A DNA stretch of 5,599 bases from an uncultured Eubacteriales bacterium (GTDB lineage: Bacteria; Bacillota; Clostridia; Oscillospirales; CAG-272): NCBI GenBank assembly GCA_900321265.1, contig ONVJ01000105.1, forward strand, positions 1-5,599, read 5' to 3'. Below, one piece after another: positions 1-5,599 of the stretch. The translations under genes were made by a program, and so were the position numbers. Under the pieces are notes generated by a model, which saw nothing but the letters and a program-made list of their open reading frames with translations, ran no database searches and had not been told where the DNA came from. How positions within the stretch are numbered: position 1 is the stretch's first letter; every line of letters begins with the position of its first letter.

Positions 1-1101
1 GTCGAGCGTTCTCTTGACCAGGTTGCCGAGGTTGTTTACAAGATCGTTGTTGTATCTCTTGAAGACCCTTTCCCAGGTTATGCTTCCGTCGGAGTTGTAG
101 GGCATCTCGGCCAGGGCATAGTATCTCACTCCGTCGACCCCGACCGTTTCGGCCAGCTCGTCGGCGTAGATAACATTGCCCTTGGATTTGCTCATCTTGT
201 CCGAGCCGAAGAGGAACCAGGGGTGTCCGAAGACCTTTTTCGGAAGCGGCAGTCCGAGAGCCATCAGGAATATCGGCCAGTAGATCGTGTGGAACCTGAT
301 GATGTCCTTGCCGATCATATGGACGTCGCAGGGCCAGAGCTCTCTGAATCTCTCCGACTGCTCTTCGTAGCTTTTGTCGGGGTCGTATCCGATCGCGGTG
401 ATATAGTTGGAGAGGGCGTCAAGCCAGACATAGACTACATGTTTCGGATCCGACGGTACCTCGATGCCCCATGAGAAGGAAGTTCTTGAGACGCAGAGAT
501 CCTGGAGCCCCGGGAGCAGGAAGTTGTTCAGCATCTCGTTCTTGCGGGACTCGGGCTCGATGAAGCCGGGGTGGGTGTTAATGTAGTCGATGAGACGGGG
601 AGCGTATTTCTGCATATTGAAGAAATATGCCTCCTCCCTGGCGCGGATGAGCGGAGCTCCGCAGTCGGGGCACTTGCCGTCGGTCACCTGGGAGTCGGTG
701 AAAAAGGACTCGTCGGGGGTGCAGTACCAGCCCTCGTAGTATCCCTTGTAGATATCGCCGTTCTTTAAGAACCTTTCAAATATCTTCTGCACCGTCGCGA
801 CATGGTAGTCGTCGGTGGTGCGAATGAATTTGTCGTATCCGACGTTCATTTTATCCCAGATCCCGCGTATGACGCCGGCCACTCCGTCGACATAGGCTTT
901 CGGCGAGAGGCCCGCCTTTTCGGCGCAGTTCTGGATCTTCTGGCCGTGCTCGTCGGTTCCGGTGCAGAAATAAACGTCGTAGCCTCTGCATCTTCTGTAT
1001 CTGGCGACAGCGTCGGTCATGATAGCCTCGTATGTGTTTCCGATATGCGGTTTTGCCGAGGCATAGGCTATCGCGGTCGTAATGTAGTAAGGTTTATTCA
1101 T
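1..1101 (-). CDS. metG: Methionyl-tRNA synthetase, N-terminal 367 residues (runs off left edge)
   Basis: This cytoplasmic class I synthetase activates methionine with ATP and charges tRNA-Met. The reading frame stays open to base 1, so the C-terminal part is outside the window; full-length bacterial enzymes are roughly 500-670 residues. Visible in order: the ATP-binding HIGH-type motif as HIGN at residues 19-22; the segment TGTDEHGQ near 48-54; a connective-peptide zinc-knuckle region with C127, D130, C144 and C147; VVYVWLDAL near 222-230, part of the methionine pocket; and KMSKS at 302-306. The anticodon-binding helical domain begins near 345 and is cut. The ATG is supported by GGGAG 9 nt upstream (1111-1115). 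It overlaps the end of the upstream membrane-protein gene by 8 nt (ATGAATAA), suggesting translational coupling. The general style matches clostridial MetG. One knuckle position usually Cys in related enzymes is Asp here. Identity is secure. Confidence 0.97.
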   Translation of the reverse strand, partial: MNKPYYITTAIAYASAKPHIGNTYEAIMTDAVARYRRCRGYDVYFCTGTDEHGQKIQNCAEKAGLSPKAYVDGVAGVIRGIWDKMNVGYDKFIRTTDDYHVATVQKIFERFLKNGDIYKGYYEGWYCTPDESFFTDSQVTDGKCPDCGAPLIRAREEAYFFNMQKYAPRLIDYINTHPGFIEPESRKNEMLNNFLLPGLQDLCVSRTSFSWGIEVPSDPKHVVYVWLDALSNYITAIGYDPDKSYEEQSERFRELWPCDVHMIGKDIIRFHTIYWPIFLMALGLPLPKKVFGHPWFLFGSDKMSKSKGNVIYADELAETVGVDGVRYYALAEMPYNSDGSITWERVFKRYNNDLVNNLGNLVKRTLD

Positions 1102-1933
1102 AGATGAAGTCTCCCGTGAGGTTGTATTTGTTATCCTCCGTCTGAGCGGAGTTCAAAAAGAGTCTTGCGGACTCGGCTCGCTCTAGCGCGAACAGCGGTC
1201 CGAAATGTATAAAGTAAAGGATACCGAGCGTAAGGATTGAAAACAGATATCCCGCGACAGATCTGATAAGTAGCCTGAAGTATAGCCCGGCGGGCATTCG
1301 GAATTTCGGAGGCAGACCGGTCTTTGCCGATTCCGATATGATCCAAAGATAATGTCTGTCTGTTATATACAAAAAAACATACAGCGGCAGAAGAAGGAGG
1401 ATAACAGCCAGATAAAGAGCCGACGGAAATTCCTTCAATGGATCGGTCAGAGTCACCGCAAAGGCGATTATATAATAGATCGCCGCGGCGGAGATGACCG
1501 GCAAATAAGAGATGAAGGAACGGAAAAGATCGCTGAAAAACCGTTTAGGCGAGGAAAATGAGGAAAAAAGCAGTCTCATGTCGGCATATCCTTCGACAGA
1601 TACTCCGGCCACCTCGCGGCGGTATCCGGCTATGAGCGGCAGAGAGAGCAGAATCCCAAAAAAGAGGGAAAGGCAATCGACTGTCAGATCCGCGACTGCT
1701 TCGTTTTTGATTTCAAAAGCATGCACGTCATATATCAGGAATTCGGCGACTGCAGCGGGGATATAATTGCCGAGAAAGAAGGCGGCGAGGACCGCAAGCA
1801 GGGATACCGCCAGCGGGATCCTGGCATCCTTCCTTTTGAGAAGGAGCCCGGCCCTGCGCCTGATCAGCGCGGGATCCGGAGTCACGGCAGCGGAAACAGT
1901 CGGGGTATTTTGAATATTATTATTCATTGCCAT
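1094..1933 (-). CDS. Polytopic membrane protein of unknown function, possibly DUF975-like
   Basis: I do not recognise a specific function. The 279-residue product has a polar N-terminus (about 1-37, with an Arg/Lys-rich stretch at 25-38) and about five hydrophobic segments near residues 39-58, 83-103, 140-162, 171-191 and 224-250, then a short polar tail. There is no cleavable signal peptide and no evident catalytic motif. The layout resembles DUF975-type integral membrane proteins: a basic N-terminal helix, a loop after the second membrane segment leading into an FSDLF-like stretch, and a final segment with LTLGI. That is memory-based similarity only. The start could be ATG 1933 or ATG 1927, two codons in; the upstream purine run GAAGAAAA is a weak ribosome-binding site. 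It follows nagA by 56 nt and overlaps metG by 8 nt, so it is probably co-transcribed with both. Confidence 0.85.
   Translation of the reverse strand: MAMNNNIQNTPTVSAAVTPDPALIRRRAGLLLKRKDARIPLAVSLLAVLAAFFLGNYIPAAVAEFLIYDVHAFEIKNEAVADLTVDCLSLFFGILLSLPLIAGYRREVAGVSVEGYADMRLLFSSFSSPKRFFSDLFRSFISYLPVISAAAIYYIIAFAVTLTDPLKEFPSALYLAVILLLLPLYVFLYITDRHYLWIISESAKTGLPPKFRMPAGLYFRLLIRSVAGYLFSILTLGILYFIHFGPLFALERAESARLFLNSAQTEDNKYNLTGDFIYE
1111..1115 (-). promoter_or_regulatory. Ribosome-binding site of metG inside the upstream gene
   Basis: GGGAG on the minus strand lies 9 nt ahead of the metG ATG and within the last codons of the membrane-protein gene. It supports the ATG at 1101 as the true start and fits translation coupled to the upstream gene, whose stop codon lies just inside metG. 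Confidence 0.65.
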
Positions 1934-1943
1934 AAGTTTTCTT

Positions 1944-1955
1944 CACAAGCTTGTG
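1944..1955. repeat. Perfect 12-bp palindrome in the nagA/membrane-protein spacer
   Basis: CACAAGCTTGTG reads identically on both strands and lies 10 nt upstream of the membrane-protein ATG, within the 56-nt spacer after nagA. It could be a dimeric protein-binding site, or fold as a minimal 4-bp RNA hairpin. No T-run follows it on the transcribed strand, so it is not an intrinsic terminator. A single chance palindrome remains possible. Confidence 0.4.
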
Positions 1956-1989
1956 TAGGGTAATATCTGAGGTGAACAGAAGATGTGTT

Positions 1990-3171
1990 TTATAATGCAA
2001 CCTGCGAGCCCCCGATAAAGACGCGTTCGATATTCAGCCTGCGTCGCCCGGAGGTGTCGTCTGGCCGGCAGAGGCAGAGGTCGGCTCTTCTCCCCTCTTC
2101 GATAAGACCGCATCTGTCTTCGATCCCGACCTCGAGCGCGGGGTTAAGCGTCGCGCATCTGACCGCCTCGGTCACCGGGATGTCGCAGAAGGATGCGAGA
2201 TTTCCGACCGCGTCGGGAAGCGAAAGAGTGCTTCCGGCAAGAGCTCCCGAAAGAGTCCTGGCGACTCCGTCCTTTACGACCGCAGCGCTGCCGGCTATCA
2301 TATACTCCCCGTCGGAGAGACATGTCGCGGCCATCGAATCGGATATCAGTACCAGTTTCTCTGATCCTGTCTGCCTGTATGTGAACCTTACCATCTCGGG
2401 ACAGACGTGATGTCCGTCGCAGATGAGCTCGCAGTATGCGCCGGTGTCAAAGGCGGCAAGGACGGTTCCTCCGTCACGGTGATGGACGGGAGGCATGCAG
2501 TTGTAGAGGTGGGTAAAGGATACGCCGAATCTCTCTTTGAAGCTTACAGCTTCCTGATAGTTCGCAGAAGTGTGACCGAGTCCCAGCGTCGCTCCGAGAG
2601 AAATGGCTGTCTCTGCAAATTTCTCTCCCCCTTCCCGCTCGAGAGCGGCGGTGATATGGAGAGGAAGGCCGGCGACGCCGGCGAATTCTGTCAGCTCAGT
2701 GCTGTCTGGAGGAACTATAAAGTCGGGGTTGTGAGCTCCCCTGCGAGCGAGATCGATATATCTGCCTTCAAGATGAATGCCTTCAAAGACCGAAAAAGGT
2801 CCATTGACGCCGGCGGAGCGGGAAAAGTTCTTTATTCTTTCTGCTGCGGCAGAGAGAGCATCGAGGCTGTCGGAAGCAAGCGTCGGCATCACCGACGTGA
2901 TCCCGTCACGCGCGTATGAGCGAGCCATGACGCCAAGGCCGGATTCATCAGCCGAGCCGAAGTCGAAGCCGCAGCGTCCGTGAGTGTGGACGTCGACAAG
3001 TCCGGGGATCAGCACAGCCCCGGCCGCGTCAATGACGGTATCGACACCGCGTCTTTTTCTCCCTGCAGGAAGGATCTCCGAGATTATGCCGTCATCGATC
3101 TCAAGCGTTCCGGGACGCAGTGTCCCGTCCCGGACGTCAAGTATCGACGCGCCTCTGATTTCGGTCGTCAC
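1990..3171 (-). CDS. nagA: N-acetylglucosamine-6-phosphate deacetylase
   Basis: This cytoplasmic amidohydrolase removes the acetyl group from N-acetylglucosamine-6-phosphate to give glucosamine-6-phosphate and acetate, in amino-sugar catabolism and cell-wall recycling. The 393-residue length is normal for NagA. Visible in order: the metal-site motif HTH at 62-64 following LIPGLVD; GIHLEG with metal-ligand E135; H200 in GLGHTSANY; H221 in the HLYNCMPPVHHRDGG block; CDGHH near 251-255; catalytic D278 in ISDSM; and LAGSTLSL near 311-318. All expected ligand and catalytic residues are present, so the enzyme should be active. The start is GTG, chosen because AGGTGA lies 9 nt upstream and the frame aligns with the family from the first residues. 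It begins 9 nt after metA stops and is probably translated with it. No nagB (deaminase) or sugar transporter gene is adjacent, which is unusual company for nagA. Confidence 0.96.
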   Translation of the reverse strand: MTTEIRGASILDVRDGTLRPGTLEIDDGIISEILPAGRKRRGVDTVIDAAGAVLIPGLVDVHTHGRCGFDFGSADESGLGVMARSYARDGITSVMPTLASDSLDALSAAAERIKNFSRSAGVNGPFSVFEGIHLEGRYIDLARRGAHNPDFIVPPDSTELTEFAGVAGLPLHITAALEREGGEKFAETAISLGATLGLGHTSANYQEAVSFKERFGVSFTHLYNCMPPVHHRDGGTVLAAFDTGAYCELICDGHHVCPEMVRFTYRQTGSEKLVLISDSMAATCLSDGEYMIAGSAAVVKDGVARTLSGALAGSTLSLPDAVGNLASFCDIPVTEAVRCATLNPALEVGIEDRCGLIEEGRRADLCLCRPDDTSGRRRLNIERVFIGGSQVAL

Positions 3172-3180
3172 TTTGGCAGA

Positions 3181-3186
3181 TCACCT
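3181..3186 (-). promoter_or_regulatory. nagA ribosome-binding site fused to the metA stop codon
   Basis: AGGTGA on the minus strand carries both the metA TGA stop and a Shine-Dalgarno core, 9 nt ahead of the nagA GTG. This decides the GTG at 3171 as the nagA start and suggests ribosomes ending metA can reinitiate on nagA. Confidence 0.7.
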
Positions 3187-4098
3187 GATTTCTTCGATAT
3201 CGTAAGGCGTCGTCTGGTAGACGAAGTAGTTGAGCCAGTTGGAATAGAGCAGGTTAGCGCAGCTCCTCCATCTCACCACGGGAGTGGCTGTGGGATCGTC
3301 TCCCGGGAAATAATTCTCGGGGATATCTATCGGCAGTCCGGCGTTAAGATCTCTGAAATATTCTCTTGCAAGGGTATCGCCGTCGTATTCAGAATGGCCG
3401 GTCACGAAGATCTGCCTGCCCTTGTCGGTCATGCAGACGAAGACTCCGGCTCTGTCGGAGGTGGAAATGATCTTGAGCTCAGGGCAGGCCTCGATGTCTT
3501 CTGTCCTGACACCGGTATGCCTTGAATGCGGTACCCAGAACTCGTCGTCGAAGCCCCGGAAAAGGATCGATCCTTTGTGGTCAACCCTGTGCCTGAAAAC
3601 TCCGAAGAGTTTCTTTTCAAGCGGGACCTTATTTATCCCGTAGTGATAGTAAAGACCGGCCTGGGCGCCCCAGCAGATATTGAATGTCGAGGTGACATGT
3701 GTCTTCGACCACTCCATGATCTCGCAGAGTTCATCCCAGTATTCGACCTCTTCGAACTCCATCTGCTCGACGGGAGCTCCGGTAATGATCATTCCGTCAA
3801 ATTTCCGGTGCTTGATCTCTTCAAAGGTCTTGTAGAAGGCGATCATGTGATCGGCCGATGTATGTGTTGATTTGTGCGTCGCGGTCTGAAGGAGCTCAAG
3901 CTCGACCTGAAGCGGCGTGTTCCCGATAAGCCTCGCGATCTGGGTCTCGGTCACTATCTTCTGAGGCATCAGATTGAGCATCAGGATGTGCAGAGGACGT
4001 ATATCCTGCGTTATGGCCCTGGTCTCTGTCATGACGAAGATGTTCTCGTCAAGGAGGATCTGGGTGGCAGGGAGAAGATTTGGTATCTTGATAGGCAT
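3181..4098 (-). CDS. metA: Homoserine O-acyltransferase, predicted acetyl-CoA type (MetAA)
   Basis: This cytoplasmic enzyme acylates the hydroxyl of L-homoserine, committing it to methionine synthesis. The 305 residues are the normal length for the MetA family, and numbering coincides with the E. coli enzyme. Catalytic C142 lies in NICWGAQAG, the His of the triad is H235 and its partner E237 (GHSEYD), and K47 follows NLMPQ. The usual C-terminal NWLNYFVYQTTPYD block is present. Position 111 is Glu (TGAPVEQ) where the E. coli succinyltransferase has Gly; Glu here is the known marker for acetyl-CoA use, so the product is predicted to be O-acetylhomoserine. That fits metY lying directly upstream, whose enzyme uses O-acetylhomoserine. 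The ATG has GGAGA 5 nt upstream (4104-4108). A strong stem-loop sits just ahead of that site. Identity is secure; acyl specificity is inferred from one residue plus context. Confidence 0.96.
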   Translation of the reverse strand: MPIKIPNLLPATQILLDENIFVMTETRAITQDIRPLHILMLNLMPQKIVTETQIARLIGNTPLQVELELLQTATHKSTHTSADHMIAFYKTFEEIKHRKFDGMIITGAPVEQMEFEEVEYWDELCEIMEWSKTHVTSTFNICWGAQAGLYYHYGINKVPLEKKLFGVFRHRVDHKGSILFRGFDDEFWVPHSRHTGVRTEDIEACPELKIISTSDRAGVFVCMTDKGRQIFVTGHSEYDGDTLAREYFRDLNAGLPIDIPENYFPGDDPTATPVVRWRSCANLLYSNWLNYFVYQTTPYDIEEIR

Positions 4099-4103
4099 TG
4101 CTG

Positions 4104-4108
4104 TCTCC
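4104..4108 (-). promoter_or_regulatory. Ribosome-binding site of metA
   Basis: GGAGA on the minus strand, 5 nt ahead of the metA ATG, supports that start. It begins about 9 nt downstream of the base of the GC-rich stem-loop at 4118-4149, so the hairpin does not itself cover the site but could affect ribosome access. Confidence 0.7.
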
Positions 4109-4117
4109 GTTTATATC

Positions 4118-4149
4118 TCCGGCCGCCCGGCAAAAAAGCCGGAGCCGGA
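4118..4149 (-). promoter_or_regulatory. GC-rich stem-loop in the metA leader
   Basis: Two CCGGC units face two GCCGG units around a six-base loop (UUUUUU in the minus-strand transcript). The inner arms are 4127-4131 and 4138-4142; the outer arms are 4119-4123 and 4144-4148, separated by a 3-by-1 internal loop, with an extra closing A-U pair at 4118/4149. It lies in the 105-nt gap after metY and just ahead of the metA ribosome-binding site. No T-run follows the stem on either strand, so it does not look like an intrinsic terminator. Possible roles are mRNA stabilisation or processing between metY and metA, or control of metA translation. The structure is clear in sequence; the function is inferred. 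Confidence 0.55.
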
Positions 4150-4169
4150 ACTAAGGAATATGATAAATT

Positions 4170-4188
4170 ATCGGCGGTATTTGCCGAT
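4170..4188 (-). other. Small inverted repeat after metY, doubtful terminator
   Basis: ATCGGC and GCCGAT form a 6-bp stem with a 7-nt loop beginning 15 nt after the metY stop. On the transcribed strand it is followed by AATTTATCA, not a proper U-run. At most this is a leaky terminator or a stabilising 3' hairpin that would lower metA and downstream expression relative to metY. Confidence 0.3.
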
Positions 4189-4203
4189 CAGGGAATGATT
4201 TCG

Positions 4204-5517
4204 TCAGACCTTTTCAAGCGCCGCAGAAAGGTCGGCGATGATATCGTCGGCGTTCTCGATTCCTACCGAAAGCCTTACCAGCCCGGCGGGAATATTCGCG
4301 GCCGCGAGCTGCTCGTCGGTGAGCTGGCGGTGAGTCGTGCCCGCAGGATTGAGGACGCAGGTCCTTGCGTCGGCGACGTGAACGACTATCGAGGCGAGCT
4401 TCAGCGAATCCATGAACCTTACGGCTCCTTCCCTTCCTCCCTTTACCGTGAAGGAAATGACCCCGCAGGTACCTTTCGGCATATATTTTTCGGCAAGCGC
4501 GTGACGCGGGTCGGAGGGGAGCGCAGGCGCGCTTACCTTTTCGACCTTTTCATGCTGTTCAAGGAAGGATGCTACCTTGAGAGCGTTCGCGCAGTGCCTC
4601 TCGACTCTCAGGCAGAGCGTCTCAAGGCCGAGATTGAGCAGAAATGCGGAAGTCGCCTGCATGATCGCGCCGAAGTCGCGCATCAGCTGTACTCTGGCTT
4701 TGACGATATAGGCCATAGAATTTCCGAAAGCAGAAACATAGGCGATCCCGTGGTAAGACTCGTCGGGCTCGGTAAGCTCGGGATAGCGGCCGCAACTCCA
4801 GTCGAAGACTCCTCCGTCGACTATCGCCCCACCCAGGACCGCCGCGTGTCCGTCCATGTATTTTGTGGTCGAATGGACGACGATATCGGCTCCGAATTCG
4901 AAAGGCCGGCAGTTTACCGGTGTCGGGAAGGTATTGTCGACGATCAGCGGGACGCCGATGCCGTGGGCGAGCGAGGCAAAGCGTTCGATATCGAATACGT
5001 CGAGATTGGGGTTTGAGAGAGTCTCGCCGAAAATGAGCCTTGTGTTTTCATCCGCCATCGACAGGATCTCATCGTCGGTCATATCCTGAGAAAAAAATCT
5101 TGTCTCGATGCCGAATCTCGAAAGAGTCACGCCTAAGAGATTCACCGATCCGCCGTATATCGACTGTGACGCAAGTATATTCTGGCCGGCGGAAGTGATG
5201 TTGAGGACCGAGATAAGAACCGCCGACATGCCGCTTGAGCAGCAGAGCGCCCCTGTCCCGCCCTCAAGAGCGGCGATCTTCGCTTCGACCGCGGCGACAG
5301 TCGGATTCGAGATGCGGCTGTACATATGGCCTTCCTTGGTCAGATCGAAGAGCGCGCCGACGTCGTCGGTCGAGTCGTATTTGTATGTCGTGCTCTGATA
5401 TATCGGAAGGATCCTCGGTTCGCCCGAAGCGGGAGAGTATCCCGCCTGGACGCACAGAGTCTCTATCGCATAATCCTTTTTATCTTCTTTAGTAACCTTT
5501 TTGCTGTTCGGATCCAT
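4204..5517 (-). CDS. metY: O-acetylhomoserine sulfhydrylase (PLP-dependent, Cys/Met metabolism family)
   Basis: This cytoplasmic PLP enzyme replaces the acetyl group of O-acetylhomoserine with sulfide to give homocysteine and acetate. The 437-residue length fits O-acetylhomoserine sulfhydrylases (about 425-435) rather than cystathionine gamma-synthases (about 380). Visible in order: the N-terminal ETLCVQAGY and PIYQSTTY blocks; YSRISNPT at 66-73 with the cofactor-contacting Tyr and Arg; SSGM at 94-97; D194 in VDNTF, pairing with the pyridine nitrogen; the Schiff-base lysine K219 in HSTTKYMDGH; YHGI near 255; and R415 in RLSVGIE for the substrate carboxylate. The block usually reading HPA-x-TTHRQ is NPAGTTHRQ here, a small departure at N390. 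The ATG has AGAGG 8 nt upstream and a good promoter beyond it. As the first gene of the run it is paired with metA, which makes its substrate. A methanethiol- or cysteine-degrading relative is possible but less likely given the neighbour. Confidence 0.93.
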   Translation of the reverse strand: MDPNSKKVTKEDKKDYAIETLCVQAGYSPASGEPRILPIYQSTTYKYDSTDDVGALFDLTKEGHMYSRISNPTVAAVEAKIAALEGGTGALCCSSGMSAVLISVLNITSAGQNILASQSIYGGSVNLLGVTLSRFGIETRFFSQDMTDDEILSMADENTRLIFGETLSNPNLDVFDIERFASLAHGIGVPLIVDNTFPTPVNCRPFEFGADIVVHSTTKYMDGHAAVLGGAIVDGGVFDWSCGRYPELTEPDESYHGIAYVSAFGNSMAYIVKARVQLMRDFGAIMQATSAFLLNLGLETLCLRVERHCANALKVASFLEQHEKVEKVSAPALPSDPRHALAEKYMPKGTCGVISFTVKGGREGAVRFMDSLKLASIVVHVADARTCVLNPAGTTHRQLTDEQLAAANIPAGLVRLSVGIENADDIIADLSAALEKV

Positions 5518-5525
5518 TTTTGCCG

Positions 5526-5530
5526 CCTCT
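5526..5530 (-). promoter_or_regulatory. Ribosome-binding site of metY
   Basis: AGAGG on the minus strand lies 8 nt ahead of the metY ATG at 5517 and supports that start. No competing in-frame ATG, GTG or TTG with a better site lies upstream in the short leader. Confidence 0.7.
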
Positions 5531-5561
5531 TTGAATAGAATAATTGTTGCCTTTTACAAAC

Positions 5562-5579
5562 TGATTAATTATTATATCA
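5562..5579. promoter_or_regulatory. Inverted repeat over the metY -10 box, candidate operator
   Basis: On the plus strand TGATTAAT and ATTA-T-ATCA face each other around one central T, a near-perfect palindrome broken by a single extra base. It covers the extended -10 and the expected transcription start, where a bound repressor would block the promoter. The stretch is nearly all A and T, so a chance match is quite possible. Confidence 0.3.
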
Positions 5580-5599
5580 TATTTTCTTAAAAATATAAA
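5571..5599 (-). promoter_or_regulatory. Sigma-A-type promoter of metY, probably of the whole run
   Basis: A perfect -10 TATAAT (5571-5576) is preceded by TGA at 5577-5579, giving an extended -10. A -35-like TTTATA (5594-5599, four of six matches to TTGACA) sits at exactly 17 bp spacing, at the window edge. Transcription would start near 5564, leaving a leader of about 46 nt before metY. It is the only convincing promoter seen on the minus strand and probably drives metY through metG. Confidence 0.65.

Noticed and set aside
223..1107. Several plus-strand open frames opposite metG
   Set aside because: All lie opposite well-conserved MetG sequence, are short and show no domain.
2980..3525. Plus-strand open frame of 181 codons across the metA/nagA junction
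   Set aside because: Antisense to both genes, no motif and no credible ribosome-binding site; a codon-bias shadow.
4170..4188. Intrinsic terminator closing metY
   Set aside because: Only a 6-bp stem with no U-run after it; kept as a weak inverted repeat rather than called a terminator.
4150..4203. A separate metA promoter in the metY-metA gap
   Set aside because: GATAAT and TATCAT resemble -10 boxes, but no acceptable -35 lies at suitable spacing and one overlaps the small inverted repeat.
3874..5016. Long plus-strand open frame of 380 codons opposite metY and metA
   Set aside because: It is antisense to two confidently identified enzymes, spans their intergenic gap, has no recognisable domain and is rich in Arg and Gly/Asp as expected of a shadow of GC-ending codons.
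1990..5517. A novel defence, mobile or CRISPR-type system
   Set aside because: No repeats in array, transposase, integrase, nuclease or toxin motifs were seen; the genes are metabolic and tRNA-charging enzymes plus one membrane protein.

Overview
The window is a compact gene string lying entirely on the minus strand, so transcription runs from right (5599) to left (1). In transcription order it holds metY (O-acetylhomoserine sulfhydrylase), metA (homoserine O-acyltransferase, acetyl type), nagA (N-acetylglucosamine-6-phosphate deacetylase), an unrecognised membrane protein, and the first 367 codons of metG (methionyl-tRNA synthetase), which runs off the left edge. Spacings are 105, 9 and 56 nt, then an 8-nt overlap. 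With a single convincing promoter at the far right, this looks like one operon. No gene on the plus strand is supported.

The host is most likely a Clostridia-class Firmicute of moderate GC, perhaps an uncultured gut relative of Oscillospiraceae, Lachnospiraceae or Christensenellales. The basis is the clostridial style of MetG (N-terminal PHIGN signature, a one-loop zinc-knuckle region), the MetA/MetY acetyl route and the purine-rich Shine-Dalgarno sites. This is recalled family resemblance, not a search, so the order-level guess is weak.

Region by region: 5518-5599 is an AT-rich promoter and short leader. 4204-5517 is metY. 4099-4203 is a spacer with two inverted repeats, one of them a strong GC-rich stem-loop just ahead of the metA ribosome-binding site. 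3181-4098 is metA. 1990-3171 is nagA, which starts at GTG with its ribosome-binding site overlapping the metA stop. 1934-1989 is a spacer with a perfect 12-bp palindrome. 1094-1933 is the membrane protein. 1-1101 is partial metG. No gene-free stretch exceeds 300 bases.

Functionally, MetA activates homoserine with acetyl-CoA (Glu111 points to acetyl rather than succinyl), MetY exchanges the acetate for sulfide to give homocysteine, and MetG charges the resulting methionine onto tRNA. This is a methionine supply-and-use group. NagA, an amino-sugar enzyme, and the membrane protein sit in the middle without an obvious metabolic link. I see no wholly new system. The points most worth checking are the absence of room for a SAM riboswitch or T-box, the metA leader hairpin, the palindrome over the metY -10 box, and the odd gene company.
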